A stretch of 64,000 bases of DNA from Aedes albopictus (lineage: Eukaryota; Arthropoda; Insecta; Diptera; Culicidae), in assembly GCF_035046485.1 (NCBI RefSeq), contig NC_085138.1, positions 446,811,204-446,875,203 of the forward strand. The letters are read 5' to 3'. The position numbers were made by a program, and so were the translations under genes. Below the pieces are notes generated by a model. That model was not told the origin of the DNA, did no database searches, and worked only from the letters and a program-made list of their open reading frames with translations. Positions 1 to 13,400 of this stretch are shown piece after piece; the stretch's first letter is position 1, and every line of letters starts with the position of its first letter.

Positions 1-326
1 AAAGTGATTTGGTGATATCTTCGTCATCTATAGTTCAATTTTAATTATTTTTGGCTCATTTCAAAGATAATTAACTAAATTTACGTTTGATGTCTTCAAC
101 TTAACGTATTTAACGATTTTTGTATATAAAAATGTTATGTAAAGTTAACACATTTAACTACGCTTCAAAAAATGAGGCAACTTTACGTTAAGTTTTAGTA
201 TGTAAATTTCATCAAATATGTGTGGTTCAATGTCTATGCAGTAAGTATAACTCATTTTGTTTCAAATAAGCCAAGAAGAATTAAAATTGAATGAAAGATG
301 ACAAAGATATCAACAAATCACTTTTC
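1..326. repeat. Foldback (MITE-like) element at the window edge
   Basis: The first ~30 bases (gtgatttggtgatatcttcg and on) return as a near-perfect reverse complement at about 294-326. Further in, the arms continue to match: a stretch reading attttaattatttttggctc near base 40 mirrors gccaagaagaattaaaattg near 270. This is the structure of a non-autonomous foldback transposon. The left end may be cut by the window, so target duplication cannot be read. No coding capacity is seen. Confidence 0.6.
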
Positions 327-1207
327 CATCTTTTACGATAGTGACCCCAAACTTTTGGCCGATACATCATATTGAGGGGTGACCCCAAACTTTTGGTCGA
401 TGACATCAAGGATTAATTTACCTAATAACTTTTTTTCTAGATTTTTTAGCTAAGTTTTGTAAAAAGCAGTTGAAAGCTAATAGAAAATGGGTCATATTAC
501 CGCTCTCATCTTAAAATTTGGTCGACCCAATTTCCAGCGACACTGCCGTAAGTTTATATTCATTTTTTAGAAAATTTGGCAACTTTGGGTTAAGTTAACA
601 TACAAAATTTTTTGAAAAAGTTTCTTTTAAATCATGTTCAAAGTTTCTTTGACTTATTATCTTTTAAATGAAACCTAGGATTTTGAATTCGGACGCAAAT
701 TGGCGGAGATATGGGCCTAAAAAAATGACATGTTTTTGAGGGGGTGACCCCAAACTTTTGAACGGGAGTGTATGACCCCTCCGGTTCCAAAGGGTTAAGG
801 TGGGTTCCGTTCCATTATATTAATTCTTCATTCTCGAGCGTTCACTATTCTTCACCTAAAAGTAAACTTATTATAGAGAAAACAAATTGTGTAATCTAAG
901 ACATCATGAAAACTAACCTCTCCAAAACCTTCCCTCTATTTGTTTTCACACCAGCTGATATCGTGTGTCGCTCTTTTTGCGCCTACTTTGATTGACTCAC
1001 CGCTCGCTCCGTCTAGACTGGAGGCTGAAGCGTTGCCTACCTTTCTTGAGAAATTCGCACCTCTAGGCGAATGGGAAAAAGGCAATCCAATTATTTCTAG
1101 ATGCGATACAGATTCACACAAGAGATACTAACAATTAAAGTCATACCGAGCCCCACGATGATCACGTAATTAACCGCCTTTATTCTTTCTCTCACTTTCA
1201 ATTTCAG
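327..1207. other. Upstream non-coding DNA with a repeated gtgaccccaaac motif
   Basis: The motif gtgaccccaaacttttgg occurs at about 341, 380 and 744 (slightly varied at the last), which suggests pieces of a repeat element. From about 800 to 1207 there is no supported gene. Opposed 60-codon open frames near 940-1130 have no homology I recognise. The end of this stretch is a pyrimidine tract finishing in tttcag at 1207, a good splice acceptor for the exon that starts the Pgant gene, so an upstream non-coding exon may lie here or outside the window. Confidence 0.45.
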
Positions 1208-1268
1208 ATTGCTGAGGTAGAAACCGGTAGCGCACATATCATGCAACAGCACAATTAAGTCATATCAA

Positions 1269-1378
1269 CTAGGTAGGTGGCAATCCCCTTCGCCGTCGCA
1301 GTATCTCGGAGTGGCAAGATGAGCCACGCTCCGTGAAGGGGGATTGATTGCGCATGAGACGACGACGCCGCCTACTTG
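1269..1378 (+). promoter_or_regulatory. Strongly paired 5'-leader element of the Pgant mRNA
   Basis: Between the splice acceptor at 1207 and the start codon at 1487 the leader can fold into stacked stems. taggtggc pairs with gccgccta, caatcccctt pairs with aagggggattg, and an inner hairpin cggagtggc...gccacgctccg closes the tip. The three stems nest in order, so the leader may form one long rod about 110 nt from the start codon. A role in translation control is inference only. A small transposon remnant is the alternative. Confidence 0.4.
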
Positions 1379-1486
1379 GATTGTGCGGAGCTGCGATAAG
1401 CTATCAAGAAGGGCTAGGGAAGATTCTCTAGAGGTTAGATTTTAGGAACTTGACGAAGAGGAGGATCAGCACAAAACGCAGTCAAA

Positions 1487-4400
1487 ATGGGACTGATAGG
1501 ACGGCGGAGATCATCGTTCTTGAAGATAATCGCACTGTTGGCGGTGGTGTGGTTTATGGTGGTGTTTGTGCTGTACTCAGATGATGGAAGTGGAGGAAGC
1601 AGCAGCAGAGGGGGTGGTCCTAGTGGAGCAGGAGGAGAGAGTGCGTTTGAGGCGCCTAGAAGGTTACCTTTGCAAGGTATTAGAGATAAGTTCAATCAGT
1701 TTATCATCGATGCACGAGAGGATGCTAACAAGGATGAGTTGAGTCAAGATGGGGTGGATTTGGATGTGGATAATGAAATTGGCGGAGGAGTGGATGTGCC
1801 GTACAAGACGATAGAGGAAAAGCGTAAGATTCCACCTAAGAGTAGGAAACGAAACGAGAACAAGCAAGAGTACGAAGGAGTGATTGCGCCACCGCATGAA
1901 GACAGTCCAGACTCGCCGGGTGCCATGGGTAAACCTGTCGTGCTGCCAAAGGACATGTCTCCGGAGATGAAGAAAGCCGTCGACGACGGGTGGTCCAAGA
2001 ATGCGTTCAACCAGTATGCAGCTGATCTGATCTCAATTCGGCGAAGTCTTCCGGATCCACGGGATGCCTGGTGTAAGGAACCGGGACGGTACATGACCGA
2101 TCTTCCGGCCACATCTGTGATCATTTGCTTCCACAACGAGGCCTGGTCGGTGTTGCTGCGAACCGTACACTCGGTACTTGACCGTTCGCCTGAGCATCTA
2201 GTCAAAGAAGTCATCCTGGTAGATGACTTCTCCGATATGCGTAAGTTATCTTTTGTTTTCTCAAGAATCTTTTAATTTCACGATCGTATGATTCTTTCAG
2301 CACACACCCAAAAACAACTAGAAGACTACTTTGAGGCGTACCCCAGGGTGAAGATCATCCGAGCGCCCAAGCGAGAAGGACTGATTAGAGCACGGTTGCT
2401 GGGCGCGCGCTACGCCACCGCACCCGTACTGACCTACTTGGATTCGCATTGCGAGTGTACTACTGGTAGAGCGCACTGAATAAACCAAGTAAACCTATGA
2501 TACTAAACAGAATTTTCTTCCACAGGATGGTTGGAACCGTTGTTGGATCGTATTGCGCGGAACTCCACGACCGTGGTTTGTCCTGTTATCGACGTCATCG
2601 ATGACAACACGATGGAGTACCACTACCGAGACTCGGGTGGTGTCAATGTAGGCGGTTTCGACTGGAATCTGCAGTTCAATTGGCACGCTGTGCCAGATCG
2701 GGAGAAGAAGAGGCACAAGGTGGGTTTGCCATGGCAACGTCCGCGCCAAAAGCATGGCCTTCTATAACTTGTATTGTTTGTTGTTACAGAGCACAGCCGA
2801 ACCCGTGTGGTCTCCAACGATGGCCGGTGGACTGTTCTCGATCGATAAGGAATTCTTCGAACGGCTCGGAACGTACGATTCCGGGTTCGACATCTGGGGT
2901 GGCGAGAATCTGGAGCTTTCGTTCAAAACGTGGATGTGCGGGGGTACGCTGGAAATCGTACCGTGCTCGCACGTGGGTCACATATTCCGAAAACGTTCGC
3001 CCTATAAGGTTGCAATTGACAGTCTTAAAACCGTAGAAGATGGTCAAATGAATAACATTTTTTCTTCGTAGTGGCGAACGGGAGTCAACGTGATCAAGCG
3101 TAACTCGGTCCGTTTGGCCGAGGTATGGTTGGACGAGTACGCCAAGTATTACTACCAGCGGATCGGCAACGACAAGGGAGACTACGGAGACGTGACCGAG
3201 CGAAGGCAGCTGCGTGATAACCTGGGCTGCAAACCCTTCCGGTGGTATTTGGACAACATCTTCCCGGAGCTGTTCATCCCTGGCGAAGCGGTCGCTTCAG
3301 GAGAGGTAATTTGTTTGTTGTATACAATTTCTCGTTTTAGCAAACATTTTCTTCTAACTTTCTGAACCAATCAATCGAATGCGCAATCAAGGTAAGAAAC
3401 ATGGGATACGGAAATCGTACGTGTTTGGATGCTCCTGGAGGCAAGAAGAACCTGCGGAAACCGGTGGGACTCTACCCGTGCCACAATCAAGGCGGAAATC
3501 AAGTAAATAACAAACTTTTCTCCTTTCCGCAAAAAAAAAAGAAAAAAAAAACAATCGCAGGAGTCTGTTGGCCGTCATCACCGCAGTCGTCGCGCCCACC
3601 GTCCGTTGCCATGCCTACCGGAGTTTTCTGTTCTCGCTTACACGTTTTAATTTTGGCACAGCCTGCTTTTTCTGGTTACTCACAACTTTCTCTTTCTTCT
3701 TCACACCTTTTTTTCTCTCTTTTTTGCGTTCGTTTTTTTTCGGAAAATCTCATCATTCCATCATCCCAGGTAGCGAATCCGTGGTCAGGTTTGTGTATTG
3801 ATTCGGCCGCCAAGCCCGAGGACATGCACACTCCGCTTGGCGTTTGGCCTTGCCATCAGGCGGGCGGAAATCAGGTATTTAGAGTCTCATATCCGCGTTC
3901 GTTTTGTTGGTTCGGAGAACCCCGAACCCCGTTAAGTGACATTTACCCGGTGACTGGGCGCTTGGGACGTTGCGTTTACTGACTTTTTTGAGGAGGTGGG
4001 ATGGAACGGCTTGACAGTTGGACGGAGGTCCCTTAGATGCTAGAAACAATCGTTGAAAATTACATTTATAAATCGCTGCTGACTGACGATCCCCATTCAT
4101 TCTAACAAACTAACCCCCTTGTAAAAACTGCAACCGCAAGAACTTATGCAGCTATTCTTACAAATATTTCGTTCATATTTTCAATTTTGTCCAATTAATA
4201 ATTATTTACAGTGAAGTATAAACGTACATCTTGAATATATGCATTTAATCATTTTTCAAAGAAGTTAGATACCATAGAAACTGTTGTATACTGTTATGTT
4301 ATGTTATTAATCTTCCAAGTTCATTGATCTTGGCCAATCGACACACTAATTCCGCTGTTACTTAGTAAAGGAGTAAGATAGAACTCTGAAATTTCCTGAC

Positions 4401-7400
4401 TGTTCTTACTTTGGTTAAAAAATCGTGTTAAATCGATATACGCTGCAATCCAAAAGTAATAAGAGAGAATTCTGTAAAAAAAAGCCAGGAAATATTCTTG
4501 GTATATTCCCGAAAATAACTTTGGGGGAATTACTGAAGCTATTCTTGTAGAAGCATTGAAATCATCACTGAAGAAAACCGTCGAATTAACTCTGAATGAA
4601 TTCCAGAAAGAAAGCCTTGAAGAAACTCTTGAATAATTTCCTGGAGGCATTATCGAAAAACTTTCAAGTAAAGAAATTCTGGAAAAAACCTTGAATTTAT
4701 CTGAAAGAATTTCTTACAGAAGCTCGGGGATACTGTTATTTGAAATCCTTGGTAAAGTTATTGCATAAATCGCTGAATGTGTGCAAACAATGTCTGGAGG
4801 AATTCAAGGAAGGAATTTCTAGAAAAATTCCTGGGGCAATCTCTAGAGAAATTCCTGGAAGAATTTTCTGAATTTTCAGAAATTCTGAAACTTCTAAAGG
4901 ATCTCCTAAATGAACTGCTGGAGGGATTCCAGCAGGAGTTCCTGAAGGAACCTTGGTATGGGTTTCTTTTGGAATTCCAGAGGAATTCCTGAAGGCATCC
5001 CAGCAGGAGTTCTTGAACGAATCTCATGAGGAATTCCCGGAGGAAACTTAAAAAGGGTTTGTGGAATCCTTGAAGAATTTCCCAAAATAATTTCTGGAGC
5101 AGCTCCTGTAAAAATCCTGAAAGAATCCCTGGAGAAGTTCATAGAGGAATCATAGAGGAAACCTGAAAAAAAAATCCCAGTAGGAACTCCAGAATTCCTG
5201 GAGGAATCCTAGGAGGAATTGCTACAGAATCCCTGATAGAATTACTGAAGGAGTTCCTGAAAGATTCCCTGGAGGAATTCTCGAAGGAATCCCTGGAGGT
5301 GCCCATGAAAGAATCCCAAAAAGGATTCCTGAAGAATCCTGTTGAATTCCTGAAGGAATCCTAGGAGGAATTATAGAAATAATGCCAGGTAGAATTTCTG
5401 ATGGAATACCAGGAGGAATTCCGAAGGAATATCAGAAGGAATTCCTGAAGCAATTCCAGGAGGATCTCCTGAAGGAATTCCAGGAGGAACTCCTGAAGGA
5501 ATTCCAAGAGGAACTCCTGAAGGAATTCCAGGAGGAACTCCTGAAGGAATTCCAGGAGGAACTCCTGAAGGAATTCCAGAAGGAACTCCTGAAGGAATCG
5601 CAGCAGGTGTTCAAAGAAGTCAAAAAAGAGTTCGAGAGGAAACCCTTAGAGAAATTCTTGAAATAATCCCTGGAGCAGTACTGAAAGAATCCAGAAGGAA
5701 TTCCTGGGGAAATCTCCTAGAGGAATCTATGGAGGAATTTCTGAAGAAAACCCAGGTGAAATTTCCCTGTTCTCACCTTACTGGAATTGATTCCGGCATA
5801 AAGTTCTAGAAATTTCTCAAGGATTACCTCCAGGAACACCGCCAGACATTCCTTTGGGGATTTTTTGAAGATTTTACAATAATTTTCTGGGATGATTTCA
5901 GCAAGGATTCCACTAAAGATTCCCCTTAATTTTCCTTCAAAATGCATCCTTGTCCATGGACTTCGTTGCAAACTTCTCCAGGGACTCCTCCATGTAGTGT
6001 CTACCTAATAGTTGTGTGCATAGGATATCTACCTACATGAAATACTATTCATGACAGTACCGTAATGTCTATGTATGATTCACTATGTCTACCTAAGGTA
6101 GTATAAATACATAAGAGACTGCACAAGCCTCGGACTTGTTATAATTATTTATGTAACGAGTTGCAAAAAGTTGATTTTTTCAGCACGAGTCGTACATTTA
6201 TCCAACGAGGCTTGCCGAGTTGGATAAATACGAAGAGTGTTGAAAAAATCGAGTTTTGCAACGAGTTCCATACAAAATTTTATGCAATTATTTTTTTCAT
6301 AATGCAACCCATTTGAGTTGCATAATGTTCATAATGCAACTCAAATGAGTTGCATTATGAACATTATGCAACTATTTTTCATTATGCAACTCATTTCAGT
6401 TGCATAATGAGCCAGTTCGGAAAAATTGGCCATTATGATACCAAAATGAGTTAAATAAAATGTAAATTATGATACTGAATTGCATAAACATCTTTAATAT
6501 TCTTCTTTTGGAGGATATAAAACTCCAGATGTTCTTTCAGGAATTTCCCCAAACATTTTCCTTTGCACTTCTTCAGCAGCTTTCAAGAAATTTCTCAAAA
6601 CGTTCATATTGAAACTGGTTCATGGGTTTCCTAAAAAAAATCTTCAGAAATTGGTGCTGGGATTCCTTAAGGGATTCTAGAGAAATTTAAATCAAAGATT
6701 GCTTCATAAGTTCAGTTGGTATTCCTTCAAACATTTCTCAAGGAATTTCTCCCAAAATACATATTGTATTTTTTTTCTACATATTTTATCATTTCTCCGA
6801 ATACTCTTCCAGAAGTTTCTCAAGTATTCTTCTCAGAATTTCTCCAGGAATTCTTTCAAACGTATTATCAAAAGATGCAATTCCTGGAGATCTTTTTATA
6901 GAGATTTGAAGATTCTTTCATAAATTCCTCTTGTGGTTTTTCTTAGGAAATTCAGAAATTCTTGCATAAATATTTTAAAATTTATTTCTTGAATTTCTCC
7001 AGAAGTACCATAATCAGGAATTACCTAATTTATTCAGAGATTTTCACGGGTATTTATTTGGAAATTCCTCTAGAAAATTCTCAAGAAATTCTTCTGGAAG
7101 TTCTTTCAGGTATTCCTTTGGACTTTCCTTCAGGGATTCTTTCAGAATTATTTTTTCAAAGATTCTCTAAACAATTCCTGCAATTTCTTATATCTGTTAA
7201 GAGTTTATACATTAAAAAGGGTTTTTGTATGCAGAATGATTAAAATGGAAAAACATCTTTCAAAACTTCTGCACAAACTACTATTTTACGGATTTGCCAA
7301 ATATCCAAATTTGAAACATTTTTTTCGTATTTTTCTCACATGATATATTCGAAAACATGTTTCCTCAGATGGTTGATTGAAATTTTTTATAAAAATATAC

Positions 7401-10400
7401 TTTGCGTACGGGTATTTCAGAATTTTGAGAAAACTGGAAAAATCAATTTTTCTATTTCTGGGTAAGACATGCTCACAAACATTCAAGTTTTTAAACATGT
7501 TTAACGAGAATAAAAATAATTCAATTTACACTTTATAAAGCTGGAGTATTTATTTTACTTATAGTGAAATTAAAATGTTTTTTTTTGCATTTTGTGATAT
7601 ATATTCAGAAGCTTGTTTTAGTGTTTAAATTCATTTTTCAGGTTCAAAAGTATATGTTTTCGATTCGAACTAAGGGTTGTATAATAGATACGCATGTAGA
7701 AATACACGGAAATATTTTTAGAAATTTTTATCGAGCTTAATTTTATGCGTAGAAAACAATTTGTCAAACGATGTTATTGAAAAATAAAGCAATTTGTGCA
7801 GAAGCTTTAAAACCCAAGTAACACACTTGTCACAGAAGAGTCACAGCGGCGCAGGTTTTTGTTGTGCAGAAGTCACTGTGACTTACTTCTAGCAAGTAAG
7901 TATTTATTTGTTAGGATTAAGTCACAGTGACTTCTGCGTAACAAAAACCTGCGCCGCCGTGACTCTTCTGTGACAAGTGTGTTACTTGGGAAGGTCTTTT
8001 AGGGAATGTTCTACCGCTTTCAAACGAAGTGTTAAATGCAAAATTTATTGATTGGCGTTTGATGTTAAAGTATTAAGGCAGGATATGTGTGAAAATAAGG
8101 TTTGTTTATGCATCCATTCCCAAATGGCAGAGCTGCAAAGTTGTGCCCATACTTTCTGGGACACCCTATATTTACCAAGATTTCGTCAAAAGTTTATTTT
8201 TTTTATTTCTTCAGTTGTTTTCTAAAAAAAATCTCCACATATCTAGAAGTCTTCCAGAAATTCCTCCATGTTAAGGGATTTTTGTGTACAAATTCCAATA
8301 TTCCCTTCCTTTCCAATATCATAGAAGATGTTTATTGAGGGATAAAAAGAATAATTCCGCCAGTACCTTTTTCTACGATTTCTACAGATTTTTTTTTCAA
8401 AAGATTCCTTCGGGGATTCCTCTACGATTTTTTCCAGTTGTCCCTCCAGAAGTTAGACAAGCATTTTTCCTTGGAATTACTTGCAGAGTTCTTCCATAAT
8501 TCTCATATGATTTTTTTCTGACAACAAAGGGGTACCTCAAGGTGTTTTTTTCAAATATTCTTCTAGGTATTATCCAAGGCATTCATCCAGAATTGGCACA
8601 TGAGATAACTTCAAAAATTGCTACATAAATGTTTCTTCAGGAATTCCTACAAAAATAATTCAAGAATTTCTTCTAGAAATTTCCAAATATTTTTTTCAGG
8701 GATTTCTTGAGCCGATCGTCCAAGCATTTTCAACGAATTTTTGAAAATTCCTTGGAGGATTATCTCAGCAAATTTTGCAGTAATCTCAAAAGATATCCTA
8801 AGAAAGAGTAATTTCTAAAAAAAACTTGTATAAATATATGCAGAAATCACTGAGAGAATTTCACAAAAAAATTATTGGAGAAACGCTGGGAAGAACTTCC
8901 AAAAGAGGTGTTGTAGGATTTGTGTAGAAGTTTTTATAAGAATATCTGAAAAAATCCATTGAAAAAAGATTTGAAGAAATCTCTTGCTAAAAAATCCGGA
9001 AATTTTGAAGGAGTGTCTGGAGATAAAAATATCTTCTCAAAGAAATTTTAGAAGAAGTCCAGCAGGAATTTCTGTAGAAATCTTCAGTTGAATTTCTTTC
9101 GAAATCTTTGGAAGCAATTTTGAATGATTCTCCTGAGGAATATTAGAAAAAAATTGAAGGAATTTCTTAAGAACAACCTGAAGAAATACTTGGAGAAACT
9201 TCTCGGGAAACCCTAAGGGGTCGTCTATAAATGACGTAGCATTTTAGGGGAGAGGGGGGAGTTTCGGATTATGCTATAAGCCATGTATTATGTATGGGGA
9301 AATAGGCTACGAGGGGGATTTTTGGACGGCCCTTAGTGCAAGTCCTTAAAAAAATATCGAAAATTTTATCGGAAAATTCATAGAGAAATCCTTTGATAAA
9401 ATTATAGGAGGATTTTCTAGAAGTATTCTTGAAAAAAACCCGTGGACAAATTTCCAAAAAAAAGTGTTCAATTCCACGAGAAACGCATTGATAATCTTCT
9501 GCAAAGATCTCTAGAAAAACTCATGAGATATTTCTGAAGGAAATTTCCATAGAAATTCCTTGGAAATATTTTTGAACGAATTTTTAAAGAACTCTTCGAG
9601 AATTATTGGAGGAATTGCCGGATAAATTTCTGGTTAATACATGAAGGAATACAGGGGATGGCCAAAATGTTTGGGATCGGCAACTTTTTTTCTCTCAAGA
9701 AAATGTTCGACATGCTGTAACTTTTCATAGAGTGCATCAAAAATTCTAAAATTTTAACTGTCTGTTCACCTATTATATGTGCATGATTGGTACAAATTTG
9801 AGCTCGATTGGTAAATCTTTCGCAAAGTTAGAATAGTTCCGGTAAAACACTATTTTTTAGAGAACTAATTTTTGACCTGCCATATCTCGGAAACCAGTGA
9901 ACCGAATTGAATGAAATTTTTAACGTTTATCAACAATATATTGATACTTGATACGACGCTATAAAATGTTATATTTTCTTACGATGAATAAAGTTACACC
10001 GGTTTGACATTTTCACCCATATAGAGGAAAATAAGTCAAATTTACAATATCATTCAAAAATTACTAAATGTGTTATTCTTTCAATCCAAATAGGCTCTAA
10101 TACATCTTATCAGAGATATTTTGAGAACAGAAGCAGAAAATCTTTGGACATCAACACTAAAATTTAATGACATTGATGTAAAAAATTTACATTTTTTCAA
10201 GAAAGATCCAAAAAGTTTCAATCCATAATAACTTTTTTCAACGTTCAAAAAGTACATATGTTTTAATGGCATAAGAAGCATCCAGGTATTGTTGATAAAC
10301 GTTTAAAAGTTCATTAAATTCGGTTCACTGGTTTCCGAGATAGGACAGTTAAAAAAAATAGTTGTCTAAAAAATAGTGTTTTACGAGAACGATTCTAGCT

Positions 10401-13400
10401 TCGCGAAAGATTAACCAATCGAGCTCAAAATTGTACCAATAATGCACATATAGTAGCTTAACAAACAGTCAAAATTTGATAATTTTTGATGCACTCTATG
10501 AAAAGTTACAGCGTTTTGAACTTTTTTTGTGAGAGAAAAAAAAGTTGCCTATCCCAAACATTTTGGCCATCCCCTGTATATGGCAGATCTCCTGAACAAA
10601 TCTTTGTATAAACTCTCACAGGAACCTCTGGAGTAAACACCAATCAGGGTTTCCTGGATGAGCCCTTGAAAAAAATAGGATACATTCATGTGGGAATTTA
10701 CATTCTTATCCTTAAAGCAATTCCTGAACAAATCTCTAGTGGATCTACTGAAAAATAAAAATATTGAACGAAATTTTGAAGGAATATCTGAGAAAAATTT
10801 CTGAAGAAACTCCGGGAAGAATGTATTTAAGAATCTTTGAAATCATTTTTAAGGAAAACCTTGCAGAAAATTCTGGAAAATGCCTGGAAAAATTTTCCAT
10901 TACTTTTATGAACGAATCCCTAGAAGAAATTCTGAAGAAAATTCTGGTGGAGTTTCAGAAGAAACCGTTAGAAATCTATTTAAAATATTTCTTGATGAAG
11001 TTTTTGGAAAAAAAATATGAAGGAATATCTGAAATGCTGAAGAAATTTAGGGATTAATTTTGGAAGAAAGTCATGGACAATTTCCTTGGTTTTGAAATTC
11101 TTGGCAAATCTATGGACAAATCTTATTAGAAGATCTTGAGTAAATTATCAAGGAAATATTTGAAAGTATCCCTTGAAGATTTTCTGAAGGAGTCTGCGGA
11201 AGGTTATCTAGAGAAATCCGTGGAAAAGTTTTGATTGTATTGAAGAATCGCATTTCTGAAGGAATGATTCCTGATTTCCTGAAAGAATTTTCGTACAGAT
11301 TCTTGAAAAAAAAATAATTTAGAAAATTCCTTAGGAAACGACGAATTTTCTAACGGATTCAATGAAAGAACTCATGTAAGATTTCTCAGAGAAATCCAAG
11401 ATAATATAAATATATGCAATACATCTTGGAGAAATCTTCGAAGGCATTCATGGCACAATTTATTGAAAATTTATTGGAAGATTTGAACTTTTTCAGCTGT
11501 ACAAATTTGACGTTTTAGTTGAAAACTAGGATTTTCGTGCGTCAACTAATCTGCTTGTTTTCAATATATTTCCTAAACTCGCAAAGGCAGTCGTCGCCTG
11601 AAAATGGACCGTAGAGCAAAATCCATGTTTGTCGGATTTGTTGGAGACGAGTCGAGTGCCTCGGAGTACAGTATCGAACAATAAAAATGTACCAAAACCG
11701 TTTTCGGTTCTACCCCATTTGGCATAATGCCGTTTGCCATAATGCCATTGTGCATAAAAGCCATTTGGCATAACGGCCATTTGCCATAAATAATGGCCAT
11801 TTGGCATAATGACCATTTTGCAAAACAAGGATTATGTACATTCTTACCAAGAAGCCTATTCTTCGTACTATACCAAACGGTATTATGCCAAATGGGGTAG
11901 AGTCCCGTTTTCTTATACAAACTAATCAACTTTAGATCTCAACCTATTGTTTTCATTTTTCTGTGACAAACTGCAGAACATTTTAATTTTTAAAACTTAT
12001 GGAAAAAGTTCGGTAATAACTACACAGCGTAACAAAAATCAACTTTTGGTTTGTCTCAAGAGCAAACTTATGTGTCTCTGACAGACTTTGGGCCGCTGAA
12101 TCCGAATCCGGGCTCAGATTTGCTCCAGCACGTCACAATTTTGAGCTATACCCCAATTTATAGGGCAAAATATGCGATTTCGGGCTTTTTCAACTGCCAG
12201 CCATTAAGCATGGAAATTTTTTTTTTAAGCAATCAAAAAGTAAATTGGTTAATTAACCTCTAAATTAACGACTCATGCAAAATAGTTCGTTTTACCAAAT
12301 CAAATTTGATAGATAGATCAATAATAATGTTATTCCTTTACATGTCAAATGTTAAGCACCACCGGGTAATGCGTACGTTACAACTTTTTTCTCAAGTGTC
12401 GGATCACTTTGCGGTTTTCGGCAAAGTTTTTTCAGCATATCCCAAGCTATCCTCAAACTTCATTAGTTAAATCGTTTTAGACACAAAAATTCATTTTATG
12501 AGAAGAATGCAAAAAAACACGTTTTCCCATAGTAAATTCCATATAAATTTCAATTGCAATGCGGAATACGGGGAAGCAACCAATCGCTTCAAAATTTTGC
12601 ACAGTTGTTTTGGACGCTAACAGGAATCGAAAAAGCTTTGTTCCAAAATATCGACAATGTTGACCCAGTCTACTATTGTATACCTGAGAGAGAGGAGACA
12701 GCTCACTGACGGCCCCGATGTTTACATTTATTCTTCTTACTTCTTTTCTCAATTTTGTGTGCCGCACAATGGATTGTAAATTTATAAATGGTCAAAAATG
12801 ATTTGCATATTGAATTCGCAGCGACAGAGCATGGAAAATAAATGGATTCCTTGCGCTGGTTGAGGAAAACTGATCATCATTTTATCTTTTTTATTTAATT
12901 ACAACAAACGGAGCGAAATTTTAATAAGATCTTTTTGATATTTGACCACTTCATATCATCAATGTGCGTTTTTCTGCTCGGTTCGCGATGACAGTTTGTG
13001 ACAGGTCCTCCTTGACATAAAGTAGCCCGCATTCGAAGGCAGCTGTCTCCTCTCTCTCTCTCAGTTGTATACTAGCTGCCCCGCCAAACGTCGTACTGCC
13101 TGTCTCTAGGCCTGTCTACTATGTTATTTTAACATCCAGTTTCACTCCCGTCGAATAGAAGAAAAATAAAAAAAAAAACATTATTTAAAGGGAATTTCTT
13201 GATGGAATCGGCTGTCAAAACCACACAGTAGGCAGGCAGGACAACCTAGGATAGGATGTGCCAACAGAAATTCGCCTGCTTTGTTATTTTTTCGATCGAT
13301 CTCGTCGAGAATGGAAATCCAGTGCTACCACCGGCGTCATGGTCGCATTTTTTTCCGCAGTCAAGTTCGCAGATTGTGAACAATCCTTGGTACCCATTTT

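Noticed and set aside
936..1131. Opposed open frames of about 60 codons upstream of Pgant
   Set aside because: No domain, no conserved start context, overlap each other on both strands, and lie before a splice acceptor.
5382..5666. 94-codon frame rich in LLKEFQEE, like a coiled coil
   Set aside because: It is translation of a 24-bp tandem unit in satellite DNA; the opposite strand is equally open.
11573..11929. Antisense 118-codon frame
   Set aside because: Mostly translation of the TTTGGCATAA inverted-repeat element.
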